A stretch of 33,842 nucleotides of DNA, from assembly GCA_947479815.1 (NCBI GenBank), contig CANKAT010000030.1, positions 1 through 33,842 of the forward strand, read 5' to 3'. This DNA is from Sphingobacteriaceae bacterium. GTDB taxonomy: Bacteria; Bacteroidota; Bacteroidia; Sphingobacteriales; Sphingobacteriaceae. The position numbers and the translations under genes are program-made. The notes under the pieces are model-generated. The model had not been told where the DNA came from and did no database searches. It worked only from the letters and a program-made list of their open reading frames with translations. Below are positions 1-8,139 of this stretch, piece after piece (positions within the stretch are counted from its first letter, which is position 1; every line of letters begins with the position of its first letter).

Positions 1-165
1 ATCTATCCAATTGGATACATGGTATTACCTGGAAACCTTTTATCAGGTATGTTTGAAGTTAGTTCAATTGATTTGTTTTACAACATAGCCGATGCAATTA
101 ACAAAATTGGTTTCGGTTTAGTTATCTATTCAGTAGCAGTTGCTGAAACAGCAAAAGCTAAATAA
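1..165 (+). CDS. Microbial rhodopsin (proteorhodopsin-like), 3' end only
   Basis: The window opens inside this gene; frame 1 is open from base 1 to the TAA at 163-165 and gives the last 54 residues. The segment reads YPIGY, then later NIADAINKIGFGLVIY, which matches helix G of type-1 rhodopsins of the proteorhodopsin/xanthorhodopsin group. The lysine of ADAINK (codon at 103-105) is the residue expected to bind retinal as a Schiff base. The protein should be a seven-helix inner-membrane light-driven pump. The ion it moves cannot be told, because the helix C motif lies outside the window. A retinal-forming gene pair follows directly, which supports the call. The gene is truncated by the window edge, not broken. 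Confidence 0.85.
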   Translation: MYPIGYMVLPGNLLSGMFEVSSIDLFYNIADAINKIGFGLVIYSVAVAETAKAK

Positions 166-206
166 GCATAAGCTATTCTTCAATAAATTGAATTTCAATT
201 AATTTT

Positions 207-245
207 AAAACAAAAGGTATCCTTAATGGATACCTTTTGTTTTTT
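207..245 (+). terminator. Strong intrinsic terminator after the rhodopsin gene
   Basis: A 16-bp perfect stem (207-222 with 228-243) closes a five-base TTAAT loop. The 3' arm runs into a stretch of T ending at 245. The G+C-rich part of the stem is AAGGTATCC/GGATACCTT. It lies 41 bases after the rhodopsin stop and 27 bases before the crtY start. Confidence 0.85.
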
Positions 246-271
246 ATTCCCTTTTTACTTGTATTTACATC

Positions 272-1417
272 ATGATGGATGCCAATATAATTGTAGTTGG
301 TGCTGGTTGTGCAGGCATGCAATTAATAAATGCCTTACTTAAGTTACCTGCCGAACAGACTGGGGATATTTTATTAATAGAAAGTAATCAGCAGATCATT
401 CACAAATCTTGGTGTTTCTGGACTAATAAACAATCAGAGTATGATTTTTTAATCGGAAAATATTGGTCAGAATTAAAATTTGGCTCTTCCAAGTCTGATT
501 TATCGGGTGAAATTACACCATACCGGTATAATTATATCAATAGCGAGTTGTTTTTTGAATATCATAATCAACTGATCTCCAGTTCTTCAAGGGTTAAGGT
601 TGTTCATGAGGAAGTGAAAATGTTTTCTTCAGATTCTAACTTAAAACAGGTACACACCCAGAATAATATTTATAAAGCTCAGCATGTTTATAGCAGTATA
701 ATTGATTATTCCACTATTGAAAATAATAAGGTTTTAATTTGGCAACATTTTAAGGGATGGTTTATAAAAACTGAACAGGCAGTTTTTAAGTCTAATCAGG
801 CTACCATTATGGATTTTAATATAGCTCAGAATCAGGCAGTACATTTTATGTATGTTTTACCATTTTCTGAAACAGAGGCATTGATTGAATTTACTTCTTT
901 TTCGTCGATGGATTGCTATTCTGATCAGGAATATGATGCCTATCTAAAAAAGTATATTTCTGAAAAATTTAATTGCTCTTATGAGCTGATTAGAGAAGAA
1001 AGAGGTAAAATTCCGATGACAGAGTTTGAATTTCCTGCTTGTTCTAAAGACGGGATAATTCATATCGGTTCTGCAGCTGGTGCAATCAAACCAAGTACAG
1101 GCTATGCCTTTAACAGGATTTCACGTCACACAGAATATTTGATGAAATGCTTTTTAACAAACAATTTTAATATAAAAAAGCTGCCAGGTTTAGGCAGATT
1201 CCATTTTTATGATACCTTACTTCTTCAGATCATTCAGAATCAACCAGAAAAGGTTTCTGTGATCATGGAACAATTATTTTTAAATAACTCATTCAAACAA
1301 ATTTTATCATTTTTGGATGAGAGCACTTCACTTTTGCAGGAGCTAAGCCTTTTTAATACATTGCCAAAGCGATTATTCCTTAAACAGGTTTTCAAATATG
1401 TTCAAGCTCAATTATAA
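272..1417 (+). CDS. crtY: Lycopene beta-cyclase, CrtY type
   Basis: A flavoprotein that closes both ends of lycopene to give beta-carotene, the precursor of retinal. An N-terminal Rossmann dinucleotide-binding motif (VGAGCAGMQL, residues 9-18) is followed by the cyclase-type HKSWCFW segment (44-50). Near residue 267 is GSAAGAIKPSTGYAF, matching the G-x-x-x-P-x-TGY block of the CrtY/CrtL family. At 381 residues it has the family's usual length. Two adjacent ATG codons (272 and 275) could serve as start. The end overlaps the next gene by 20 bases, so the two are probably translated from one message. The rhodopsin gene lies directly upstream but is separated by a strong hairpin. Base composition is clearly A+T-rich compared with the housekeeping genes of the window. 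Confidence 0.85.
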   Translation: MMDANIIVVGAGCAGMQLINALLKLPAEQTGDILLIESNQQIIHKSWCFWTNKQSEYDFLIGKYWSELKFGSSKSDLSGEITPYRYNYINSELFFEYHNQLISSSSRVKVVHEEVKMFSSDSNLKQVHTQNNIYKAQHVYSSIIDYSTIENNKVLIWQHFKGWFIKTEQAVFKSNQATIMDFNIAQNQAVHFMYVLPFSETEALIEFTSFSSMDCYSDQEYDAYLKKYISEKFNCSYELIREERGKIPMTEFEFPACSKDGIIHIGSAAGAIKPSTGYAFNRISRHTEYLMKCFLTNNFNIKKLPGLGRFHFYDTLLLQIIQNQPEKVSVIMEQLFLNNSFKQILSFLDESTSLLQELSLFNTLPKRLFLKQVFKYVQAQL

Positions 1418-2327
1418 ATCTAATCGATTTAAATTTTTGATTCTAGCCTTCGGCCTGTTTGTAATACAGTATTTTTTTCCTTTAAATTCAACTTTACAGC
1501 TCATTTTCTTCGGTTTAGGAGTAATTCTTTTCGGCATCCCGCATGGATCTTTAGATCATTTTATTTATCATAAGGAACGAAACCAAGAGATGAATATTAG
1601 GTCGCTAAAAAAGTTTTTATTATTCTACTTAGGTTTTGGGATACTTTATGCTTTGCTCTGGTTTATCAGTGTTGAGTTATCTATTTTACTATTTATAGTA
1701 ATTTCTGCCTATCATTTTGGTGAGATGGATTTGAAAGGACTTGCAATAAAAACAAGTTTAAGCTCCAGAATTTTATTTTCTTTTTATGGGTTGCTTTTTC
1801 TAGTCAACTATTTATTATTCCAATTTCCTAATGTTGAATCTATCCTTCTTGGTTTTCCAGACTTTGAACAAAGCCAGGTTGAAAGGCTTAGATTACTTTA
1901 TGGATATCAGGAAGAAGTGATGATTGGTTCCTTTCTTGTTTTTATACCCATTTTATCAATCTACTTGTTTCAAAGCAAACTAATTGGCTTTGTGCAACTA
2001 GAAACTGTTTTGCAATTAGTGGTATTAATGCTAATTGTATTTAATCTGCCCATATTACTCGGTTTTGGCTTTTATTTTAATATTTGGCACGCTGGGCTTT
2101 CTATGATTGAAATAAAAAAATTCTTAGGCTGGCAAGATAAAAGCTATTGGTTTATTTATCGCAAATCATGGTTGACAAACGGCTTATCATTTTTAATGAT
2201 TGGGCTTCTCTTTCTAGTTTTTAAGGGCAATTTAGAGAGGTTATTAGCCATTTTTTTTATGTCAATTGCAATTTTAACAGCACCGCACATGAAGGTTATC
2301 TCTGTGTTGTTTTCAAAAGAACGTTAA
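1398..2327 (+). CDS. blh: Beta-carotene 15,15'-dioxygenase, Brp/Blh family
   Basis: An integral membrane enzyme that cleaves beta-carotene centrally into two retinal molecules. The 309-residue protein is very hydrophobic with several membrane segments. It carries the histidine pattern of the family: GIPHGSLDHFIYH (residues 46-58, with H49, D53, H54, H58), SAYHFGEMD (around H106), NIWHAG in the middle-to-late part and TAPHMK near the C-terminus. These histidines are expected to hold the iron. The start overlaps the crtY end by 20 bases, giving a compact crtY-blh unit behind the rhodopsin gene. No terminator is obvious after the stop. Confidence 0.88.
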   Translation: MFKLNYKSNRFKFLILAFGLFVIQYFFPLNSTLQLIFFGLGVILFGIPHGSLDHFIYHKERNQEMNIRSLKKFLLFYLGFGILYALLWFISVELSILLFIVISAYHFGEMDLKGLAIKTSLSSRILFSFYGLLFLVNYLLFQFPNVESILLGFPDFEQSQVERLRLLYGYQEEVMIGSFLVFIPILSIYLFQSKLIGFVQLETVLQLVVLMLIVFNLPILLGFGFYFNIWHAGLSMIEIKKFLGWQDKSYWFIYRKSWLTNGLSFLMIGLLFLVFKGNLERLLAIFFMSIAILTAPHMKVISVLFSKER

Positions 2328-2516
2328 TTAAATCATAGAATATTTTTCGGGTATCAATTATTGTATTTATCGGATATTGGATACAACTTATCTTATAACG
2401 TGCTAATTATTAAAGATTTAATTTATAATGTTTGTAAAACATGAACGTATTGATTATAAAAACTAACCGCTAAGTATATATAATGTTCAATTATAATGCA
2501 TTTCAAACATTTACTA

Positions 2517-2524
2517 TAAATTTG
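2517..2524 (+). promoter_or_regulatory. Candidate Bacteroidota -7 promoter element
   Basis: TAAATTTG matches the TAnnTTTG consensus exactly and lies 33 bases before the ATG at 2557. No clear -33 TTTG is seen at the expected distance. The rest of the 2328-2556 gap is A+T-rich with no other structure noticed. Confidence 0.35.
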
Positions 2525-2556
2525 ACTCATATAAAAAAAGGCAAACATTTTATTCA

Positions 2557-2742
2557 ATGAAAAAAATAATACTATACTCTTCAATTCTTTTTCTTTTAAT
2601 TTCAACTATAGGAATAGTTCGATTTATCCGATTAAATAATGATCACTTAGAATGTTTACAGATAGTTGAAAATAAACGAGATTCTAAAGGCAATATAGTG
2701 ACCAAAAAAAATCATGTTTGTAATGAGAAATATAGTTTTTAA
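2557..2742 (+). CDS. Small membrane-anchored or exported protein, unrecognised
   Basis: A 61-residue reading frame starting MKKIILYSSILFLLISTIGIV, a positive N-terminus followed by about 18 hydrophobic residues, so it is probably held in the inner membrane or exported. The rest is hydrophilic, with two cysteines (in LECLQ and HVCNEKY) that could form a disulfide outside the cytoplasm. A TAnnTTTG box 33 bases upstream supports it being a real gene. It ends 25 bases before the alpha/beta hydrolase and may share its transcript. I do not recognise the family. A chance frame in A+T-rich DNA is possible. Confidence 0.55.
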   Translation: MKKIILYSSILFLLISTIGIVRFIRLNNDHLECLQIVENKRDSKGNIVTKKNHVCNEKYSF

Positions 2743-2767
2743 CAAATTCAACGCGCACTAAATAATT

Positions 2768-3688
2768 ATGAATAGGGTTATATATTTTATTGTTTTTCTA
2801 GGAATTATTAGTTTATCTGAATCATTAAAGGCCCAGGAAATAATTCCATTATATGATGGCATTATTCCTAATAGCAAGCCATCAACAGACAGAGAAGTGT
2901 CGGCACGTAATAAAGACGGTTTAATGATTACCCGTTACGTTTCAAATCCTACCCTAATTTGGTATAAGCCAGCAAAAATTTCTGATATGCATAGCGCTAT
3001 AATTATTTGCCCGGGTGGTGGATATGGCGCATTAGCTTCAAGTAGTGAAGGTTCAGACGTTGCCGAAGCACTTAGCAAATTGGGTATTTCTGCTTTTGTT
3101 CTAAAATATCGTTTGCCAGATGATCTAATTATGGTTGACAAATCTATAGGGCCCTTGCAAGATGCTCAAAGAGCTATACAATTGCTCCGTGAAAAAGCTA
3201 AGGAATGGAATATAGACTCCGCCAAAATAGGAATCATGGGTTTTTCGGCTGGTGGACACCTTGCTGCTAGTCTATCTAATAATTTTAGTCAATCGCTCAT
3301 TTCCAATCCTCTTAAAACTTCATTGCGCCCTGATTTTTCAGTTCTCATTTATCCGGTTATTAGTTTCACAGATAGCCTCGCAAATAAAGGTAGCAGAGAT
3401 AATCTGATTGGTATTAATCCTTCAGATGAAGTTAAGCGAAAATTTTCGAATGAATTGCAGGTGAGTGCTCAAACACCACATGCATTCTTGGTTCACGCAA
3501 GTAATGATAGTCCTGTTCCTGTTGCTAACAGTATTGTTTATTATCAATCTTTATTAAAACTAAAAATTTATAGCTCATTAATTCTTTATCCGGGGGGTAA
3601 TCATGGCTTTGGAATGTATAATAAAACTACATCAAGCCGCTGGATGGATGATTTGAAATACTGGCTGATTGACAATAAGTATTTATAA
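2768..3688 (+). CDS. Secreted alpha/beta hydrolase (carbohydrate esterase-like)
   Basis: A 306-residue serine hydrolase with an N-terminal signal peptide ending near ESLKAQ (residues 18-23). The oxyanion-hole segment is CPGGGYGALA (81-90). The nucleophile elbow GFSAGG puts the catalytic serine at 160. D247 (HASNDSPVP) and H279 (GGNHGFG) complete the triad. This pattern fits the Bacteroidota esterase group related to acetyl-xylan and feruloyl esterases, but the substrate cannot be read from the sequence. It should act in the periplasm or outside the cell. It is followed by a T-rich stretch and then by a broken bestrophin gene. Confidence 0.8.
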   Translation: MNRVIYFIVFLGIISLSESLKAQEIIPLYDGIIPNSKPSTDREVSARNKDGLMITRYVSNPTLIWYKPAKISDMHSAIIICPGGGYGALASSSEGSDVAEALSKLGISAFVLKYRLPDDLIMVDKSIGPLQDAQRAIQLLREKAKEWNIDSAKIGIMGFSAGGHLAASLSNNFSQSLISNPLKTSLRPDFSVLIYPVISFTDSLANKGSRDNLIGINPSDEVKRKFSNELQVSAQTPHAFLVHASNDSPVPVANSIVYYQSLLKLKIYSSLILYPGGNHGFGMYNKTTSSRWMDDLKYWLIDNKYL

Positions 3689-3715
3689 TAATTTTTTTTT
3701 TTGTAATTTTTATAA

Positions 3716-3904
3716 GTTCTTGAAGAAGTGAGAGTCTTTAAATCATTTGTGATTGCCGCCGTCCCCTTTATTTTCTATGTGATGGCCTCTCTAGAGCTGA
3801 TTGCTGAGTCCATTGAGGATCCTTTCGGAACTGATCCTGATGACCTGCCAATCGATAAAATAGGGGAGAATATCCGTACTCATGTAATGGAGATCTTACA
3901 TTGA
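3716..3904 (+). pseudogene. C-terminal remnant of a bestrophin-family (UPF0187/YneE) channel
   Basis: The frame is open from 3716 (after an in-frame TAA at 3713-3715) to the TGA at 3902-3904. It encodes about 62 residues with no credible start; a GTG lies at 3728. It contains FYVMASLELIAESIEDPFG, then TDPDDLPIDKIGENIR. That is the conserved end of bestrophin-like anion channels, normally about 290-330 residues: a membrane segment, the (L)IAExIEDPFGxDxxDLP block and a final helix. The N-terminal four fifths are absent. It fills most of the 313-bp gap between the hydrolase and the DUF5916 gene. Confidence 0.75.
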
Positions 3905-4001
3905 TCAGGCTTGAAATCTAAATCCAACACTCTTTGTTAATAGTTTTTTTCTAATTTAGACTGGTGGGAACGGATGTTCGCACTTTGATCATGGTCTTAT
4001 T

Positions 4002-6170
4002 GTGAAATATTTAATCCTGTTTGCTTTCCTTCTGCCTGGTTTTCCAGTTTTTGCCCAGAAGATCAATAATGCCTATAAACTTCGAATCGCTGAAACTAGG
4101 GCACCAGTCGTGGTTGATGGACTTCTGGATGAAGATGCATGGAAAAATGCAGAACCTGCAAAGGATTTCTTCATGGTTGGACCTATGGATACCAGTTTCG
4201 CAAAGGTATTGACCGAGGTACGCATGAGTTACGACAAGGACAACCTCTACATCTCAGCTATTTGCTATCAGCCCAATGCTAGATCTTATGCCGTTGAATC
4301 GCTTAGACGTGATTTTGCCTTTGTAAAAAACGATAATTTCTTGCTGATACTAGACCCTTTTGATGATCAGACCAATGGATTTACTTTTGGCGTAAATGCG
4401 GCAGGAGCACAATGGGATGGGCTTATTTTCAACAGTAATGGTTACGATCTGAGTTGGGATAATAAATGGTATTCAGAAGTTAAACATTATGATGACCGTT
4501 GGGTATTTGAAGCCTCAATTCCATTTAAATCGATTCGTTATAAAAAAGGGATTAAAACCTGGGGAATCAATTTTAGCAGGATGGATATAAAAGTCCCGGA
4601 GAAATCGGCCTGGGCTAAAATACCTCGGCAATTTAATGTTGCTTCGCTAGCCTATACGGGGAATCTTCTTTGGGATAATCCACCACCTGATGCGGGCACT
4701 AATGTATCCGTTATTCCTTACGTACTAAGCGGGTTAACAAAAAATTATCAAAATAATACCAATACAAAATTCAAGAAAGAGATCGGTGCGGATGCCAAAA
4801 TCGGTATTACCTCTTCATTGAATCTGGATCTTACCATAAATCCTGATTTTTCACAAATTGAAGTAGATAGGCAGGTAACCAATCTGGATCGTTTTGAATT
4901 ATTTTTTCCTGAACGCAGGCAGTTCTTTCTAGAAAATGCCGACCTCTTTGCCAATTTTGGCTATTCAACAATTAGGCCTTTCTTTTCAAGAAGAATCGGG
5001 CTGGGAGTGCCCATTGAGTTTGGCGCTAGGCTGAGTGGAAGCCTTGACAAGAATTGGCGAATAGGAGCAATGGACATGCAAACTAAAAGCATGGAGGAAA
5101 CGGGGCTTCCAGCTCAGAATTTTGCTGTTTTGGCGTTACAAAGGCGCGTTTTTTCAAGATCGAATATCCGTTTCATGTTCGTTAATAAACAATCGGTCAA
5201 TTATTCACCATTTGAAAATCCTGGAAAGCCAGCTTTTAACTTATTTAATCGAAATGTTGGACTTGAGTATAACCTCGCCTCCTCCAATAATCGTTGGGTA
5301 GGAAAATCAATGTTCCTTAAGTCATTTAGTCCTCAAAAAAATAGTAATGATCTGGTTCATGCAGCGAACTTGCAATACACAACAAAGAAGTGGCTTCTAA
5401 GCTGGCAGCATGAGTCTGTTGGTGAGAATTATACTGCAGAAGTGGGTTATGTTCCGCGTACAGATTATTTCAAGATCAATCCCAAACTGAATTATTTATT
5501 CTTTCCAAAGGCAGGTAAAGTATTAAATCATGGCCCTGTTTTTAGTTCCACCTATTTTTTTAACAGATCGTTCAGGCGGACAGATAATGAAACATTGCTG
5601 GGGTATAAGTTCACGCAGCGTAGTCAGAGTACTTTTGAAGTTTGGGCTTCAGACAATTATATCCGTCTGCAAAAGCCTTTTGATCCGGTAAATACGGGAA
5701 AGGGAAGTTTAGCTACCGGAACTGAGCATATTTGGAAGGCAGGCGGATTCAATTATATGTCAAAACCTCAAAAAATGTATACCTATAGCCTTAGCGGCCA
5801 ATATGGCGGGTATTTTGCAAATGGGAACAGGTTAAATCTGGCTGGTGATCTGGGCTATCGCTTTCAGCCGTATGTCAATATTGCTATGAGTACCAGCTAC
5901 AATCATATTGTATTGCCTAAGACCTGGGGAGTGACTAATTTCTGGCTTGTGGGCCCCCGGACCGATTTTACTTTTAGTAATAAACTCTTTCTTACCACTT
6001 TTGTGCAGTATAATAACCAGCAAAAAAATATCAATTTAAATACCCGTTTTCAATGGCGATATAAACCAGCAAGTGATCTTTTTCTTGTTTTTACGGATAA
6101 CTATTATCCTTCTCCATTTGCTGTCCGAAATCGCGCCCTGGTTTTGAAGTTTACGTATTGGTGGAACTAG
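4002..6170 (+). CDS. DUF5916 protein with CBM9-like N-terminal domain, outer membrane
   Basis: A 722-residue exported protein starting at a GTG, with signal peptide MKYLILFAFLLPGFPVFAQ. Residues about 25-215 (APVVVDGLLDEDAWKNA, then the SYDKDNLYISAICY strand) look like the carbohydrate-binding family-9 fold found at the start of DUF5916 proteins. The remainder has alternating aromatic strands and recurring RF/W patterns, ends in KFTYWWN, and resembles a C-terminal outer-membrane beta-barrel. DUF5916 proteins are common in Bacteroidota; their function is unknown. No TAnnTTTG box was found in the short leader between the bestrophin remnant and the start. Confidence 0.75.
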   Translation: MKYLILFAFLLPGFPVFAQKINNAYKLRIAETRAPVVVDGLLDEDAWKNAEPAKDFFMVGPMDTSFAKVLTEVRMSYDKDNLYISAICYQPNARSYAVESLRRDFAFVKNDNFLLILDPFDDQTNGFTFGVNAAGAQWDGLIFNSNGYDLSWDNKWYSEVKHYDDRWVFEASIPFKSIRYKKGIKTWGINFSRMDIKVPEKSAWAKIPRQFNVASLAYTGNLLWDNPPPDAGTNVSVIPYVLSGLTKNYQNNTNTKFKKEIGADAKIGITSSLNLDLTINPDFSQIEVDRQVTNLDRFELFFPERRQFFLENADLFANFGYSTIRPFFSRRIGLGVPIEFGARLSGSLDKNWRIGAMDMQTKSMEETGLPAQNFAVLALQRRVFSRSNIRFMFVNKQSVNYSPFENPGKPAFNLFNRNVGLEYNLASSNNRWVGKSMFLKSFSPQKNSNDLVHAANLQYTTKKWLLSWQHESVGENYTAEVGYVPRTDYFKINPKLNYLFFPKAGKVLNHGPVFSSTYFFNRSFRRTDNETLLGYKFTQRSQSTFEVWASDNYIRLQKPFDPVNTGKGSLATGTEHIWKAGGFNYMSKPQKMYTYSLSGQYGGYFANGNRLNLAGDLGYRFQPYVNIAMSTSYNHIVLPKTWGVTNFWLVGPRTDFTFSNKLFLTTFVQYNNQQKNINLNTRFQWRYKPASDLFLVFTDNYYPSPFAVRNRALVLKFTYWWN

Positions 6171-6329
6171 CCCTAGTTTAAGGATTAAATCTACTTTCTG
6201 GATTTTCAAATTGGGTTACCAAAATAGTATAGAGCTGATTCCAAACCTTCTAGTAGATAGACTGCAGAATTTTTCCTGATCAAAATGCCGGTATTTTCTT
6301 TTTGTATTTATTCATTAAATTTATAGGAT

Positions 6330-6989
6330 ATGTGCGGTAGAGTAAGTATTTCAGAACAAACTAGTATTGCTAAGGAGCTACGCCTTAAGCTGGCAGATGA
6401 TCTGGCAAGACCGGGAAATATCAATGTCCCTCCAACACTCGAGCTTCCGGTTTTTACGGATGAAAAACCTTCAGAACTTCAATACCTCAGTTGGACACTA
6501 ATACCATTTTGGGCAAAGGAAAAGCCAAAATTCAGCACTTTTAATGCCCGAATTGAAAACCTAAAAGAATCGGTTAGCTGGCAACATTTATTAGGTAAAA
6601 AGCATTGTGTGGTTATTACCGATGGCTTTTATGAATGGAAAAAATTGGATGAGAAAGGAAAGAAAAAACAAGCCTATCTCATACGTATGAAAGGGATGAG
6701 GTTTACGTTAATGGCTGGTTTATGGGATACCTGGATTGATAAAAATACAGGAGAATTGATCAATAGCTGTACTATCATTACCAGGCCTGCCAACAAAGAG
6801 ATGAAATTTGTTCATGACAGAATGCCCTGTCTGTTAAGTCTGGATGAAGCAAATACTTGGGTTAACGCGAAATTTTCTCTAGATGAGCGATTTGCAGCTT
6901 TGGAGCGATTAAAAGACGATCTTCTTGAAATGAATTCTATTACTAAAGTTGGAGATATTGATGAATTTAAATATTTGTTCGACCAATAA
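6330..6989 (+). CDS. SRAP-domain protein (YedK/HMCES family)
   Basis: A 219-residue protein that recognises abasic sites in single-stranded DNA and shields them through a covalent DNA-protein crosslink. The start MCGRV places the catalytic cysteine at residue 2, exposed after removal of the initiator methionine, which fixes the start at 6330. NARIE, the GFYEWK block and HDRMP carry the conserved Asn, Glu and His of the active site. The length is typical. It stands alone after the DUF5916 gene, and no damage-response operator was recognised upstream. Confidence 0.92.
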   Translation: MCGRVSISEQTSIAKELRLKLADDLARPGNINVPPTLELPVFTDEKPSELQYLSWTLIPFWAKEKPKFSTFNARIENLKESVSWQHLLGKKHCVVITDGFYEWKKLDEKGKKKQAYLIRMKGMRFTLMAGLWDTWIDKNTGELINSCTIITRPANKEMKFVHDRMPCLLSLDEANTWVNAKFSLDERFAALERLKDDLLEMNSITKVGDIDEFKYLFDQ

Positions 6990-7068
6990 AATTTGCATAT
7001 CAGAATTTCATATTAAGATGTCTTATATATTTTTTATGGGTATATTTAAATACATTAATCCTGAAGCT

Positions 7069-7509
7069 GTGAAAATTTTCAAAGTCCTTTCTGTAGCGGT
7101 GATTGTATGCTTATCACTTTCAGTGCATGCTCAAAAAAAAGAAAGACCAGAAAAGCCGGTAAAGCAATTTACGATTTATGAAAAGGGTCAATATATGACC
7201 AAGGTCGATGTTAGGAAAGAGTTAAGAGGTACAGAAAATAGTGTGCAGATTGAGGCGCTTAATGCTAGCGGAGGAACTGGTCTAATTAGGGGACAAGTAT
7301 TGCCGGGCGCAGAGATATCACAGGTTTTAGCAACCGCTGGCAATTATAATCTGACCCGGCAAATCTCAAAATCAGGAAGAGGAGAGTCCATACAATTAAT
7401 GGATGTTGTATTTCCGGTCAGACTTCGAATAAGCATCTCTAACCAGGTGCTGGATGTGGAGATCAAAGAGGCCGGTTTCTGGAAAATTTCGGTGGGCCTC
7501 ACTCAATAG
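7069..7509 (+). CDS. Small secreted protein of unknown function
   Basis: The frame stays open back to 6949, but the stretch before 7069 overlaps the SRAP gene and does not look coding. A GTG at 7069 gives 146 residues beginning with a clear signal peptide, (M)KIFKVLSVAVIVCLSLSVHAQ. An upstream ATG at 7036 is an alternative. The mature part starts with a lysine-rich linker (KKERPEKPVK) and then has beta-type alternating sequence without cysteines. It is probably periplasmic or surface-exposed. I do not recognise the family. Confidence 0.6.
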   Translation: MKIFKVLSVAVIVCLSLSVHAQKKERPEKPVKQFTIYEKGQYMTKVDVRKELRGTENSVQIEALNASGGTGLIRGQVLPGAEISQVLATAGNYNLTRQISKSGRGESIQLMDVVFPVRLRISISNQVLDVEIKEAGFWKISVGLTQ

Positions 7510-7562
7510 GAATTTAGTATAATCATTTAAAATCTTCATTCTTAACATAATGGAATTGCATT

Positions 7563-7593
7563 TTTCATGCATTACAATTATTATTGCATGAAA
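7563..7593. repeat. Inverted repeat reaching the start codon of the cupin gene
   Basis: TTTCATGCA (7563-7571) and TGCATGAAA (7585-7593) are perfect 9-bp inverted copies, 13 bases apart. The right arm includes the A of the ATG at 7593-7595. It could be a two-fold operator or an mRNA hairpin that limits access to the start. Confidence 0.5.
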
Positions 7594-8093
7594 TGAATTC
7601 AACACAAGAAGAAGGAATATTCCTTGAAGCGAAGGAAAGTTTACAAAAAAATGGTTTTAATATTGTTCAACAAGATCTAAATCGCCCTTGGGGTGGGTTT
7701 TTTGTGATCGATGAACATCAGGCACAAAAATTCGCAAACACATATTTTGATGGAATAGAAATCGGGGAATTAAAAATTTCAGGGAAACTTAGTCCTAAGT
7801 TTTTGATCGTTTCTCCAAATAAGCGTCTTTCTTGGCAATACCATCATCGCAGGGCCGAGATCTGGCAGGTAATTCAGGGAACAGTTGGTGTTGTTAAAAG
7901 TTTAACAGATGATGAAACCGAATTGAGGTCATATCATCCTGGCCAACGGATTGTATTAAAACAGGGCGAGCGTCATAGATTGGTAGGTTTAAATGATTGG
8001 GGCCTGGTTGCCGAGATCTGGCAACATACAGATGAAGCTAATCCATCAGATGAATCAGACATTGTAAGGCTGCAGGATGATTTTGGAAGGTAG
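7593..8093 (+). CDS. Cupin protein, mannose-6-phosphate isomerase type II-like
   Basis: A 166-residue cytosolic cupin similar to the C-terminal isomerase domain of type II phosphomannose isomerases (ManC/AlgA family), here as a free-standing protein. The core has PNKRLSWQYHHRRAEIWQVIQG, with the metal-binding HxH and E pattern, and HPGQRIVLKQGERHRL, with the later histidine. It ends in SDIVRLQDDFGR, like the (D/E)DxYGR tail of that group. The substrate (mannose, heptose or another sugar phosphate) is not certain. The ATG at 7593 is chosen. A TTG nine bases upstream is in frame but lies within an inverted repeat and adds only three residues. Confidence 0.72.
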   Translation: MNSTQEEGIFLEAKESLQKNGFNIVQQDLNRPWGGFFVIDEHQAQKFANTYFDGIEIGELKISGKLSPKFLIVSPNKRLSWQYHHRRAEIWQVIQGTVGVVKSLTDDETELRSYHPGQRIVLKQGERHRLVGLNDWGLVAEIWQHTDEANPSDESDIVRLQDDFGR

Positions 8094-8139
8094 AGTCTTG
8101 AGTCAGCATAACATGACAATTCTTCTATTTTTTAACAAG

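Noticed and set aside
2423-2605. Minus-strand 60-codon frame opposite the small membrane protein
   Set aside because: No start context, unusual composition, overlaps a more plausible plus-strand gene with a signal-like N-terminus and promoter box.
3716-3904. An intact small gene starting at GTG 3728
   Set aside because: The sequence matches only the end of a much longer channel family and lacks the pore-forming part, so a remnant is the better reading.
6949-7068. N-terminal extension of the small secreted protein
   Set aside because: It overlaps the SRAP gene, has no coding character and would bury a clear signal peptide that begins at the GTG at 7069.
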